Below, piece after piece: positions 25,290-33,417 of a DNA stretch of 64,000 nucleotides. The notes beneath the pieces were generated by a model, which was not told where the DNA came from, made no database searches, and worked only from the letters and a program-made list of their open reading frames with translations. The translations under genes and the position numbers were made by a program. This DNA is from Psychrobacillus antarcticus (GTDB taxonomy: Bacteria; Bacillota; Bacilli; Bacillales_A; Planococcaceae), in contig NZ_JAIZDB010000011.1 in NCBI RefSeq assembly GCF_029533155.1, forward strand, positions 1 to 64,000, written 5' to 3'. Position 1 is the first letter of the stretch. Each line of letters begins with the position of its first letter.

Positions 25290-26066
25290 ATGACAAATTT
25301 ATTGTATGTGGAGCGTTGTGGATCTATTGCGACGCTTGTCTTTAATCGAGCGGATAAGAAGAATTCTTTCTCCCTTGCTATGTTTAAACAGTTAGGTGAA
25401 TTATTAAGTGAACTGGAGAAGGATTCGCAAGTTAAATTATTAATACTAAAAGGAGCAGATGAAACTGCATTTTCCTCTGGTGCTGATATAACAGAGTTTC
25501 TAGAAAATCGTTTCTCTGCCCAAAAAGCAAAAGATTATAATGATGCAACACTTGAATCTATTGAAAAATTATATCGTTTCCCAAAACCTACCATAGCGCT
25601 TATTAAGACGTTAGCTATTGGGGGTGGATTGGAGCTTGCAAATTCCTGTGATTTCCGATTCGCATCCTCGGGTAGCAAACTTGGTATCACCGCTGCAAAT
25701 ATAGGCATTATCTATAACCTTGTTAGTACCAAGCGGTTAGTAAATCTAATCGGACCAACAAAAGCAAAAGAGTTATTGTATACGGCACAACTAATCACTG
25801 CTGAAGAAGGAAAAGAAATCGGCTTAATTGATTTTATCTATCCAATGGAAGAGTTAGAGGAAAAATGCCTTGAGTTTGCTAGTCAAATTATACGTAAATC
25901 TTCTGTTGCGAATAATGGTATTAAACAAGTAATCCAAGCAATTATCGATGGTGATAATGAAGAAACAAAAGAAATTGAGGAACTTATATTAGCATCCTTC
26001 AGCTCCGATGACTATAAAGAAGGCATCCAAGCGTTTTTAGAAAAAAGAAAACCAAATTTCTCATAA
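25290..26066 (+). CDS. Enoyl-CoA hydratase/isomerase (crotonase) family protein
   Basis: 258 aa with the crotonase fold. The first oxyanion-hole segment is AFSSGADITEF at residues 63-73 and the second IKTLAIGGGLELANSCDFRF at about residues 107-126, where the GGGLELA glycine and glutamate are conserved. The second catalytic acid position (NIGIIYNL region) is not the usual Glu, so a standard hydratase reaction is not assured; isomerase or lyase activity is possible. AGGAGG lies upstream of the ATG and metI ends 14 bp earlier. It is inside the SAM-riboswitch operon. The DmdD hydratase of methylthio-acid breakdown belongs to this superfamily, but I cannot claim that function. Confidence 0.85.
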   Translation: MTNLLYVERCGSIATLVFNRADKKNSFSLAMFKQLGELLSELEKDSQVKLLILKGADETAFSSGADITEFLENRFSAQKAKDYNDATLESIEKLYRFPKPTIALIKTLAIGGGLELANSCDFRFASSGSKLGITAANIGIIYNLVSTKRLVNLIGPTKAKELLYTAQLITAEEGKEIGLIDFIYPMEELEEKCLEFASQIIRKSSVANNGIKQVIQAIIDGDNEETKEIEELILASFSSDDYKEGIQAFLEKRKPNFS

Positions 26067-26078
26067 GAGGTGTTTCAT

Positions 26079-27215
26079 TTGTCCACTAATGATTTATTAT
26101 TAAAAAATATCGAAGCAAACGTTCACTATCCAATTAATTTCGCCGAATTAGAAGCTGCAGCTAAACGAACGTTAGAACCTGGTCCATTTGGCTACATTCG
26201 TTCCTCCGCTGGTGGTGAAGAAACGTATAGAAAAAATACAGATTCTTTTTTAAAGTATTCGATCATCCCCCGCTTTTTAACGGATGTATCTACGTTAAAT
26301 ACAGAAGTAACGATTCTAGGACATACATATCCCCACCCCCTATTCATTGCACCTGTTGGTGTGAATAAAATCGCCCATGAAGATGGCGAATTAGCGGTCT
26401 CCAAAGCTGCAGCAAAATTCGGATTTCCGTATATTCAAAGCACGGTGTCTAGCTATTCTATAGAGGAAATTGCAGCAGAAACAAAAGGCAGTTCCAAATG
26501 GTTTCAATTATATTGGTCTTCCCAAAATAAAGAAATCTCCTTTAGCATGGTTAAAAGAGCAGAAGCTGCTGGCTATGAAGCAATTGTATTAACAGTCGAT
26601 ACAACAATGCTTGGTTGGCGAGAGGAGGATGTCCGCAACCAATACTCCCCATTAAAACGCGGGTTCGGACAAGGTAACTATGCATCAGATCCAGTATTCA
26701 TGGCATCTCTTAGCGATCCATCTCAAGAAAGTATTGTAAATAGCATAGTAGAAAATATATATCACCCTACTTTAAACTGGACTAATATATCGGAGTTACG
26801 TGAGCATACAACTCTACCTATCTTAATAAAAGGAATACTTCATCCTGGGGACGCTAAACTTGCCATTGAAAAAGGAATTGATGGAATAATTGTTTCTAAT
26901 CATGGAGGTCGGCAATTAGACGGTGTTATTGCGAGCATTGATGCCCTTCCGGAAATAGTTCAAGCAGTAGATGGACGAATTCCTGTTTTATTTGATAGTG
27001 GAATTAGAAGAGGTTCTGACGCAGTAAAAGCTTTAGCTCTTGGAGCAACTGCAGTTTGTATAGGTCGCCCTGTTATTTGGGGGTTAGCATCTGGTGGTCA
27101 AGAAGGTGTCGAACGTGTTTTAGAGAACTTCCTTCAAGAGACTCGAATTTCTATTTCTTTGAGTGGGGCTCGTAATCTAGAGGAAGTTAAAAAACTAAAG
27201 TTATTTAAAGATTAA
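26079..27215 (+). CDS. FMN-dependent alpha-hydroxy-acid oxidase/dehydrogenase
   Basis: 378 aa from TTG 26079 with AGAGGTG six bases upstream; a GTG at 26070 would add three residues but overlaps that site. The FMN-binding barrel shows PLFIAPVGVNKIAHEDGE, the PYIQSTVSSYS strand, LTVDTTMLGWREEDVRN, ILIKGILHPGDAK (catalytic-Lys strand), the catalytic His275 in VSNHGGRQLDG and DSGIRRGSDAVKALALGA for the phosphate. These are the hallmarks of glycolate/lactate/2-hydroxy-acid oxidases. It oxidises an L-2-hydroxy acid to the 2-oxo acid. In this operon the 2-hydroxy analogue of methionine is an attractive substrate, but that is inference. It is 12 bp after the hydratase gene. Confidence 0.88.
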   Translation: MSTNDLLLKNIEANVHYPINFAELEAAAKRTLEPGPFGYIRSSAGGEETYRKNTDSFLKYSIIPRFLTDVSTLNTEVTILGHTYPHPLFIAPVGVNKIAHEDGELAVSKAAAKFGFPYIQSTVSSYSIEEIAAETKGSSKWFQLYWSSQNKEISFSMVKRAEAAGYEAIVLTVDTTMLGWREEDVRNQYSPLKRGFGQGNYASDPVFMASLSDPSQESIVNSIVENIYHPTLNWTNISELREHTTLPILIKGILHPGDAKLAIEKGIDGIIVSNHGGRQLDGVIASIDALPEIVQAVDGRIPVLFDSGIRRGSDAVKALALGATAVCIGRPVIWGLASGGQEGVERVLENFLQETRISISLSGARNLEEVKKLKLFKD

Positions 27216-27242
27216 CGGAATATATAAGGTGGTGGACCGACG

Positions 27243-28436
27243 ATGGAACAAGCATTAAAAGGAATGAAAGTACTTGATTTATCCCAGGTGCTTGCAGGAC
27301 CCTATTGTACGATGGTTTTAGCAGATATGGGCGCTGAAGTTATTAAAGTGGAAAAATTCCCTAATGGTGACGACACTAGAAGCATGGGACCGTATATAAA
27401 AGAAGAAAGCTATATGTATATGATGGTCAATCGAAACAAACGTGGGATATGTCTTAATTTAAAAACAGATCTCGGTTTAGAGGTACTATATAAACTCATT
27501 AAAGATGCGGATGTTTTTATTGAAAATTATCGCCCCGGTGTTACAAAAAAACTTGGAATCGATTATGATACGCTGAAAGCTATAAATCCAGCGATAATTT
27601 ATTGTTCTATCTCTGGCTATGGTCAAACAGGACCGTATAAGGATAAAGGAGGCTATGATATTATGGCACAAGGTCTTTCTGGCCTTATTGATATGACTGG
27701 AGAGAAAAATGGCAAGCCTGTCAAAGTAGGTATTGCAATTCATGACATTGCAGCTGCCCAAACGGCCATCCAGTCTATTTTATCCGCCTATATCTATCGT
27801 CTTAAAAAAGGCACGGGGCAATATGTTGACGTCTCTTTAGTAGATTCGGGTCTCGCCTGGACTGTATGGGAAGCTGCAGCCTATTTTGGAAAAGGTGAAG
27901 TACCTCAAAGAAATGGCACAGCGCACCGTGTTTCAGCACCCTATCAAGGCTATAAAACGCAGGATGGATTTATCCTTATTGGTGCTGGAAATCAGAAACT
28001 TTGGGAAAAATTTTGTTTACAGGTTGTCCATAAACCAGAATGGCTAACGGAAGAACGATTTTTAACCAATAGTATTCGAGCAAAAAATGCTAGCGAACTG
28101 GAGAAAGAAATTGAGAAAGTTCTAAGTGAACATCCCTCCTCCTACTGGTTAGATCTATTAGATGCTGGAGGCGTCCCTTCTGGACCTATCTATTCATATG
28201 ATCAAACGTTAAATGATGAACATATTTTATCGAGAGATATGATACTAGACTACGAACATCCTATAGCTGGAGCAATGAAAACGCTAGGCTTCCCAGCTAA
28301 ATTCTCTGAAACGCCCGGACAATTTAAAACTGCGGCTCCCCTGCTTGGTCAGCATAACAAAGAAATACTTGCTGAGCTTGGATACACAGAAGACGAAGTA
28401 CAATCATTAATGTCCAGTAAAGTTATGAATGGGTAA
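27243..28436 (+). CDS. Class III CoA-transferase (CaiB/BaiF family)
   Basis: 397 aa, the normal length. The N-terminus has GMKVLDLSQVLAGPYCTMVL and ADMGAEVIKVEKFPNGDDTR, then MVNRNKRGICLNLKT and DVFIENYRPGVTKKLGIDY, followed by GGYDIMAQGLSGLIDMTG, all standard for the family. It moves CoA between an acyl-CoA donor and a free acid. A GGTGG sequence lies a few bases before the ATG and the 27-bp gap to the oxidase gene has no hairpin, so this is the last gene of the methionine operon. Substrates are unknown; the acid made or used by the neighbouring oxidase and hydratase is the obvious candidate. Confidence 0.88.
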   Translation: MEQALKGMKVLDLSQVLAGPYCTMVLADMGAEVIKVEKFPNGDDTRSMGPYIKEESYMYMMVNRNKRGICLNLKTDLGLEVLYKLIKDADVFIENYRPGVTKKLGIDYDTLKAINPAIIYCSISGYGQTGPYKDKGGYDIMAQGLSGLIDMTGEKNGKPVKVGIAIHDIAAAQTAIQSILSAYIYRLKKGTGQYVDVSLVDSGLAWTVWEAAAYFGKGEVPQRNGTAHRVSAPYQGYKTQDGFILIGAGNQKLWEKFCLQVVHKPEWLTEERFLTNSIRAKNASELEKEIEKVLSEHPSSYWLDLLDAGGVPSGPIYSYDQTLNDEHILSRDMILDYEHPIAGAMKTLGFPAKFSETPGQFKTAAPLLGQHNKEILAELGYTEDEVQSLMSSKVMNG

Positions 28437-28495
28437 ATGAGCGGATTATCAGGGCATTCGACCGATTCATCCTTTGATGAGTTATCAAATAAATA

Positions 28496-28526
28496 GACCG
28501 ATTGCGCTCTGCAATCGGTCTTAATT
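28496..28526. terminator. Terminator of the SAM operon / Mn catalase (convergent)
   Basis: Ten-bp stem GACCGATTGC / GCAATCGGTC with loop GCTCT, then TTAATTATT. The arm contains gaccgatt, the core of the 21-bp repeat seen at 32495-32568; another ttcgaccgattc lies at 28458. Confidence 0.75.
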
Positions 28527-28538
28527 ATTAGTGTACCT

Positions 28539-29432
28539 TTACATATTAGCCATTAATCTTTTTGCAATTGCTTCGTATTCATCCGGTCCTATACCTGGTG
28601 CAAATTCCTCTGGAAGTGATCTTAAATCAGGAATATCATACCCTTTAGGACTTCCTTCTTTTACATATAGCTTCTCACCACTCAATGGATTATTGCCTTT
28701 CCAAATCTGATTTATATCTTTGTAGTCTCCTACATTATTCCATGTGAATAATACATTCCCATACCCTTGTTCTTCATACTTTCTAGCTGTATCAAAGACA
28801 CGATTATCGAGATTTGGTATTGGTAGCATTTTCGTAACATCTACTCCTGTTGCTATTTCAATCGCTTTTGCATACGCCAGAACATGCGTCCCACCACGTA
28901 CAAGTAAGTACCCAATCATCTCTCGAGCAGTCGGATGATCCGTCATCTCATACACGCGCATTTTATGCGTTCTCGCACCACATTCCAAAAAGAAGTTATG
29001 AAGTAAATCCAATACTAAGTTGCCACTTGAAAATACGTAATCACCTCTCCATGGATTCCCCATAGAATCTCCCGCTAAGGAAGTTTGAGCATTTGCAATA
29101 AAAGCATACGTATTTCGTTTATCGATAGCAGCTTGAAGTGGAGAACTGTTCGGGTCACCAGTAAACGAAGAATTTTTATTTAATAAGTTAATAGTATTTG
29201 ATACTAGTTCCACATGACCAAACTCTTCTGCAGTTATACTAGCTACTAAATCATAAAATGGTTTTAATTTCCCTCTACCACGAAAATTAAATGACTGGTA
29301 CATATAGTTATTTAACGTCGACATTTCCCCAAACTTTCCACCTAATAACTCTTGAACTGCAGAAGCGGCATTTGCATCCCCATATTCAACTCTCGGTAGA
29401 TCAATTAATAATTTATCCACTCGCTGAAACAA
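28539..29432 (-). CDS. Manganese (non-haem) catalase
   Basis: 297 aa; starts at TTG 29432 (GAGGAG eight bases upstream) so the protein begins MFQRVDKLLIDLPR as usual in the family. The dimanganese ligands are visible: Glu36 (GKFGEMSTL), Glu69/Glu70 and His73 (SITAEEFGHVELV), then FFLECGARTHKMRVYE and RGGTHVLAYAKAIE in the second helix pair. It breaks down hydrogen peroxide. In spore formers such proteins are found in coat and cytoplasm; a CotF-like coat gene lies 1.6 kb away. It follows yuzF by 19 bp. Confidence 0.93.
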   Translation of the reverse strand: MFQRVDKLLIDLPRVEYGDANAASAVQELLGGKFGEMSTLNNYMYQSFNFRGRGKLKPFYDLVASITAEEFGHVELVSNTINLLNKNSSFTGDPNSSPLQAAIDKRNTYAFIANAQTSLAGDSMGNPWRGDYVFSSGNLVLDLLHNFFLECGARTHKMRVYEMTDHPTAREMIGYLLVRGGTHVLAYAKAIEIATGVDVTKMLPIPNLDNRVFDTARKYEEQGYGNVLFTWNNVGDYKDINQIWKGNNPLSGEKLYVKEGSPKGYDIPDLRSLPEEFAPGIGPDEYEAIAKRLMANM

Positions 29433-29451
29433 ATAACAAGCTCCTCTTTTT

Positions 29452-29679
29452 TTAGATTATTGGTGAAATCCACACTATTTGCTGTGTTCTAATATAAAAT
29501 GGTGTCCCACTTACGTCTATAACTAGATGATCTGGTGCAATGCTTTTAAGCGTACCTTGCATTGTACTTCTAGTAGTTTGAACAGCAATCATTTTACCCT
29601 GTAATCCCATTGCCGCCTGATAAACATATCCCTCAAATTGGCTTACAAATTCCACATTTGCTTGCGACTTGTCGTTCAC
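29452..29679 (-). CDS. yuzF: YuzF family protein (DUF2642)
   Basis: 75 aa from GTG 29679, preferred because GGATGG lies seven bases upstream; a TTG at 29703 would add eight residues. The SH3-like single domain has LQGKMIAVQTTRSTMQGTL, a hydrophobic PDHLVIDVSGTPFYIRT segment and the conserved end QQIVWISP. Related small proteins occur across Bacillus. Function is not established; the domain resembles RNA/protein-binding small barrels. It lies immediately upstream of the Mn catalase gene and is probably co-expressed. Confidence 0.8.
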   Translation of the reverse strand: MNDKSQANVEFVSQFEGYVYQAAMGLQGKMIAVQTTRSTMQGTLKSIAPDHLVIDVSGTPFYIRTQQIVWISPII

Positions 29680-29789
29680 TCCATATCCATCCCTTCTTAA
29701 CAATCATACTAGTGTATGGTATAAGGTTTTAAATGGTAACAAGAACATGCTATGATGGACTAGGACGTTTAAATAAGTTGGGTGATATA

Positions 29790-30353
29790 ATGATTAAGAG
29801 ACTATTAGTTACAGGTTATAAAGCACATGAATTAGGCATATTTAATGACTCCCATAAAGGAATTCCGATCATTAAACAAACGCTAGAAAATCAACTACGC
29901 GTGTTGTTGGATGGAGGTTTAGAATGGGTAATATTAGGTGGCGGGCAAGGTGTGGAAACTTGGACTGCCGAACTAATTCTTGATCTGAAGGATGAATATC
30001 CACATATAAAATTTGCTATTATTACCCCATTTTTAGAGCAAGAAAAAAATTGGAATGAACAAAAAAAAGAAAAGTATGAACGTCTCTTAATGCAAGCAGA
30101 TTATCATACAAGCGTAACTAAAAAACCTTATGAAGCTCCATGGCAATTTATAGAAAGAAATAAATTCGTTGTTCGTAATACAGATGGTATGTTAATCGTG
30201 TACGATGAAGAGAATGAAGGCTCTCCAATGTTCATGAAAAAGTTAGCAGAGCAATATGCTGAAAAAAATGATTATCCAATAATCGTTATTGATGCATATG
30301 ACCTTCAATTAATGGCAGAAGAAATAGCAGAAGAGAGGAATCAATTTCTATGA
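29790..30353 (+). CDS. ypsA: YpsA-like SLOG-superfamily protein (DUF1273)
   Basis: 187 aa from ATG 29790 (GGTGAT five bases upstream); an ATG at 29733 is in frame but adds residues not seen in the family. The Rossmann-like SLOG fold is marked by LLVTGYKAHELGIFNDSH at the start, VILGGGQGVETWTAELIL with the glycine-rich nucleotide loop, and TDGMLIVYDEENEGSP near the end. In B. subtilis and S. aureus YpsA affects cell division, and its gene usually lies next to gpsB. Here the neighbour is a different gene (30350), whose start overlaps the ypsA stop by 4 bp. Confidence 0.9.
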   Translation: MIKRLLVTGYKAHELGIFNDSHKGIPIIKQTLENQLRVLLDGGLEWVILGGGQGVETWTAELILDLKDEYPHIKFAIITPFLEQEKNWNEQKKEKYERLLMQADYHTSVTKKPYEAPWQFIERNKFVVRNTDGMLIVYDEENEGSPMFMKKLAEQYAEKNDYPIIVIDAYDLQLMAEEIAEERNQFL

Positions 30354-30922
30354 TTACAAATAAACTCACTAAAAAAATCGAACAATCTACAGGCAATGAA
30401 GTAGCATTAACAAACGAGGAAAAAGATTTTGCAGAAAAAAATCAATTACTTCCCGCAGGAGTAAATGTCGTTCTACAAAGTTTTTTCAACGAAGCAATTA
30501 TTGAACGATATAACAAAGAAACGGATGAACTAATTACGAAAGAATCTATTGAGTTTTTACAATCACCCGTATCCTATTTGAAAGATAATATTCAAGAGTA
30601 TACTTTTTTAGAAACGCCAGTTTTGGACATTGTTAGCGTAGATGCAATCGCAGTTGAATACGATGAGGTATTTGAAGTTTACACTGCAATGTTTGGATTA
30701 TTTATTCAAAAAAAATATACCGCAGAAATTAGAGCTTTTCTTGATGCCCATTACGATGCAGAGAAAATGCAATATAGTATGATGTTTGCTGCTAATGAAG
30801 GTTTATGGGAAATTAATTTACCTATAAATTATTTAAAAGGTTTTGATGATTCCTTTTCTATCGAAGAAATGTATCAATTTCTATATTCATTAATCTTTCA
30901 GTTAATAGCGAGTATTAAATAA
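30350..30922 (+). CDS. Protein of unknown function coupled to ypsA
   Basis: 190 aa, begins MITNKLTKKIEQSTGNEVAL. The start ATG overlaps the ypsA stop (ATGA) and has GAGAGG upstream, so it is translationally coupled. The protein is acidic and soluble, with an N-terminal segment ending FAEKNQLLPAGVNVVLQSFF and a C-terminal SIEEMYQFLYSLIFQLIASI amphipathic helix. I do not recognise the family. From its coupling, a role next to YpsA is the only inference I would make. A strong terminator follows. Confidence 0.75.
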   Translation: MITNKLTKKIEQSTGNEVALTNEEKDFAEKNQLLPAGVNVVLQSFFNEAIIERYNKETDELITKESIEFLQSPVSYLKDNIQEYTFLETPVLDIVSVDAIAVEYDEVFEVYTAMFGLFIQKKYTAEIRAFLDAHYDAEKMQYSMMFAANEGLWEINLPINYLKGFDDSFSIEEMYQFLYSLIFQLIASIK

Positions 30923-30936
30923 AACTAATCATGTAA

Positions 30937-30970
30937 CAATCCCAAAGAAATATATTGGGATTGTTTTTTT
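30937..30970 (+). terminator. Terminator of the ypsA operon
   Basis: Stem CAATCCCAA / TTGGGATTG with a 9-base loop and seven T. Ends the transcript 15 bp after the stop codon. Confidence 0.9.
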
Positions 30971-31056
30971 ATTTTTATTGCTTGCATATTTTATGCGTTT
31001 TTGTTCAAACTACAAGAGATGTTTCATCACAGTTTCTACAAGGAGGAAAAGTTGGA

Positions 31057-31689
31057 ATGACACAAAACCCATTTGGACAAGGTCAAGGTCAAACTCATCA
31101 AAATATGCAAACAGGCAATATCGCACAAAACATGAATCATGGTGGTCATGAACTTTTTGACGTACATGAAGTACTATCAACAATGGTATCTGGGTTAAAT
31201 TTAAAAACGTTGCTACGTCCACATGTGAAAGACCAAGAATTACTTACTATTTTAGATAGACAATATGCCTTTGCATTAGACGAATATAATATTACTGTAG
31301 AATGCTTTAAAACAGGTGCAGATCCATCCCACCCAACTACTAGCTATAAAATGCAAACTGGAAATGATTTTATTTATGGTATTAAACCTTCACAGCCCAA
31401 AAAACCAATGCAAACTGCCAATGAAATTTCAGATGAAATAATTTCAGGATACCTTCTAGGTGCTGCTAAGACCTCAGCTACTACTAAAACTAGCTGCGCA
31501 TTAGAAACAACCAATCCAGTTGTTCGTCGAGTGCTAGCTGACTCCATTCCAAACTGTATCGAAATGGCTTATGAGCTTTCTATATATCAAAACAAGCACC
31601 ATTATTATCAAGTTCCACAGCTTGATCAGCAAAGCATGCAAGCAATGTTGAACTCCTTTGCACCTGCTCAAGGAAAAATGATGAGTTAA
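31057..31689 (+). CDS. Spore coat protein, CotF family
   Basis: 210 aa from ATG 31057 with AAGGAGG upstream; the longer open frame to 30955 runs through the preceding terminator. A Gln/Asn/Gly-rich start (NPFGQGQGQTHQNMQTGN) precedes the coat-F helical domain: ELFDVHEVLSTMVSGLNLKT, LLTILDRQYAFALDEYNITV, then SDEIISGYLLGAAKTSATTK and CALETTNPVVRRVLADSI, ending in MAYELSIYQNKHHYYQVPQL. This four-helix ferritin-like layout is that of CotF and related coat proteins. It marks the host as a spore former; expression is expected in the mother cell. Confidence 0.88.
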   Translation: MTQNPFGQGQGQTHQNMQTGNIAQNMNHGGHELFDVHEVLSTMVSGLNLKTLLRPHVKDQELLTILDRQYAFALDEYNITVECFKTGADPSHPTTSYKMQTGNDFIYGIKPSQPKKPMQTANEISDEIISGYLLGAAKTSATTKTSCALETTNPVVRRVLADSIPNCIEMAYELSIYQNKHHYYQVPQLDQQSMQAMLNSFAPAQGKMMS

Positions 31690-31698
31690 ATTATTTAT

Positions 31699-31733
31699 CT
31701 CGTCCCATTGCTATGGGGCGAGTTATTTTATTT
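31699..31733 (+). terminator. Terminator of the coat protein gene
   Basis: Stem CTCGTCCCAT / ATGGGGCGAG (one T-G pair), loop TGCT, then TTATTTTATTTTC. Confidence 0.8.
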
Positions 31734-31803
31734 TCAATTGTTTAACTTTGTTAATAACGTATAATATCTATATTGGTTATTAATGAAGAAAAGGGTGGAA
31801 TGT

Positions 31804-32466
31804 ATGCGAGTAGCTATTTTTGACTTTGACGGAACAATCTATGCAGAAGAAACATTTACATTACTAATGAAACATTTAAAAGAACACCCTACCTACCATT
31901 CATCATACAAACGCTTCTATCGGGCAATTGTCCCACCGTACATAGCAAACAAACTGAAGATCTACCCTTCTAGCAAGATGAAAAGTCGATCTATGCAATT
32001 ATATTTAGAGGCATTTGATGGTCTTACAAAACAGGAAATGGATGTATACTTCGAGGAAATAAAAACGGAGATGCAACAGGATTTTAACGAAAAGGTGTTA
32101 GAAAAACTGAAACTTCATCAGCAAGAAAATATCCATATCTTACTTGTATCTGGTGCTTATACACAGTTTTTAGAGCGTGTGACAGATGGGATAGTGTTCA
32201 ATCAGATCATTGGCACAGATATATTCTATAAAGATGACAAAGTTTATACAAAGAATGTCATCCACCATGTAAATGGGGAACAAAAAACGTTGAAAGTACA
32301 AGAAGCATTGAGTGGTCATCAGATTGATTGGGAGAATAGTTATGCGTACGGGGATAGTTTTTCGGACTTGCCTGTTCTAGAGTTAGTAGGAAATCCAGTA
32401 GCCGTTAGACCAGAAGAAAAACTTCGGAAATTAGCTACTGCGCGTGGTTGGGAAGTAATGGATTGA
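31804..32466 (+). CDS. HAD-superfamily phosphatase, subfamily IB
   Basis: 220 aa from ATG 31804, with GGGTGG six bases upstream (an ATG at 31783 has none). Motif I is FDFDGTIYAEET with nucleophile Asp7 and acid Asp9; motif II is LLVSGAYTQFLE; the cap lies between residues 15 and 90; motif III/IV is YAYGDSFSDLPVLELVGNPV. This is the SerB-like IB pattern: phosphoserine phosphatase or a related small-phosphomonoester hydrolase. The residues KLKI and FLERVTDGIVFNQIIGTD fit that group but do not fix the substrate. Confidence 0.88.
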   Translation: MRVAIFDFDGTIYAEETFTLLMKHLKEHPTYHSSYKRFYRAIVPPYIANKLKIYPSSKMKSRSMQLYLEAFDGLTKQEMDVYFEEIKTEMQQDFNEKVLEKLKLHQQENIHILLVSGAYTQFLERVTDGIVFNQIIGTDIFYKDDKVYTKNVIHHVNGEQKTLKVQEALSGHQIDWENSYAYGDSFSDLPVLELVGNPVAVRPEEKLRKLATARGWEVMD

Positions 32467-32494
32467 GCATTTTGAATTGGTCGTTTTCGTGGTA

Positions 32495-32568
32495 TTCGAC
32501 CGATTATCTGTGATTTTCAACCGATTGTTAGATAGTTTCGACCGATTGTCTTATTGATTCGACCGATT
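32495..32568 (+). repeat. Four phased repeats, exact 21-bp period
   Basis: TTCGACCGATT occurs at 32495, 32537 and 32558 and as TTCAACCGATT at 32516: four units exactly 21 bp apart with unrelated 10-bp spacers. An inverted near-copy (aattggtcgtt) lies at 32475. Further cores occur at 28458 and in the terminator at 28496. The site lies between convergent genes (HAD phosphatase and hisF). Confidence 0.85.
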
Positions 32569-32598
32569 TGATATTTAATACCCAACGTTTGCAGAAAA

Positions 32599-32633
32599 GA
32601 ATGACCTAGTCTCACTGTGAGGCTAGGTCATTC
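32599..32633 (-). terminator. Terminator of hisH-hisF
   Basis: Eleven-bp stem GAATGACCTAG / CTAGGTCATTC around a 13-base loop; on the minus strand it is followed by TTTTC. Confidence 0.8.
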
Positions 32634-32639
32634 CATTTA

Positions 32640-33416
32640 TTAAGTAAGACGTACATTCACATTTTTAGCATGCAAGTAGGATTTGATTTCCCCTATAGTA
32701 TAGTCTCCGTAATGGATCATGGATGCAACGAGTGCAGCATCAGCTTTCCCCTCTGTGAAGACTTCTTCAATATGCTCGATTTTTCCTGCCCCACCTGAAG
32801 CGATTATGGGAATATTAACTTTTTCCGATAATAATTTAATAAGCGCTACATCATAGCCATTTTTCATGCCGTCTTTGTGGATACTTGTACAAATTATTTC
32901 TCCAGCACCTAGATCAGCAGCTTGTTGAGCCCACTCTACGACATCTAGTCCAGTTTTCTCATGACCAGAATGTGTGTAAACTTCCCATCTAATTATTTCT
33001 TCGTAGTCATTATAAATCGGCATAGCATCTAAACCTAAAACTACACATTGTTTACCATAAATATCCGCAGCTTCTTTAAGTAATTCTGGGCGCATTACTG
33101 CTGCAGAATTGACTCCCACTTTATCTGCTCCAGCACGTAGTAAATTTTTGAAATCTTCGACGGTACGTACGCCTCCGATTACGGAAAATGGAATATTTAC
33201 TTGCTCGGCAACACGTTGAATCCAATCCAGTTTTAGATCTTGATTTTTCAACGATGCCGTAGTGTCTAGATAGATTAATTCATCTGCACCATCTTCGGTA
33301 TACTTTTTACCTAGCTCCGCAGGATCTCCTATAATAGTAGGATTTCGGAATTGAATATACTTTACTGCTTGATCGTTTAATACATCAATGGCTGGTACAA
33401 TTCGTTTTCTTAACAT
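32640..33416 (-). CDS. hisF: Imidazole glycerol phosphate synthase cyclase subunit HisF (divergent)
   Basis: 258 aa TIM barrel. In histidine synthesis HisF takes ammonia from HisH to make imidazole glycerol phosphate and AICAR. The catalytic Asp11 (VPAIDVLN) and Asp130 (VLGLDAMP) are both present, as are the phosphate loops GADKVGVNSAA and ASGGAGKIEH. Several usually strict positions differ: CLDV is AIDV, GVNF is YIQF, and the loop KDGMKNGYD follows CTSIH instead of TSMDRDG. One base pair separates it from hisH, but no other his genes are nearby. It may be a true IGPS or a relative recruited to another amide-transfer reaction, as WbuZ-type proteins are. Confidence 0.85.
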   Translation of the reverse strand: MLRKRIVPAIDVLNDQAVKYIQFRNPTIIGDPAELGKKYTEDGADELIYLDTTASLKNQDLKLDWIQRVAEQVNIPFSVIGGVRTVEDFKNLLRAGADKVGVNSAAVMRPELLKEAADIYGKQCVVLGLDAMPIYNDYEEIIRWEVYTHSGHEKTGLDVVEWAQQAADLGAGEIICTSIHKDGMKNGYDVALIKLLSEKVNIPIIASGGAGKIEHIEEVFTEGKADAALVASMIHYGDYTIGEIKSYLHAKNVNVRLT

Positions 33417-33417
33417 A

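Noticed and set aside
32495-32568. Possible CRISPR-like array
   Set aside because: Repeats are 11 bp with 10-bp spacers, only four units, and no cas genes are near. It does not fit a CRISPR array.
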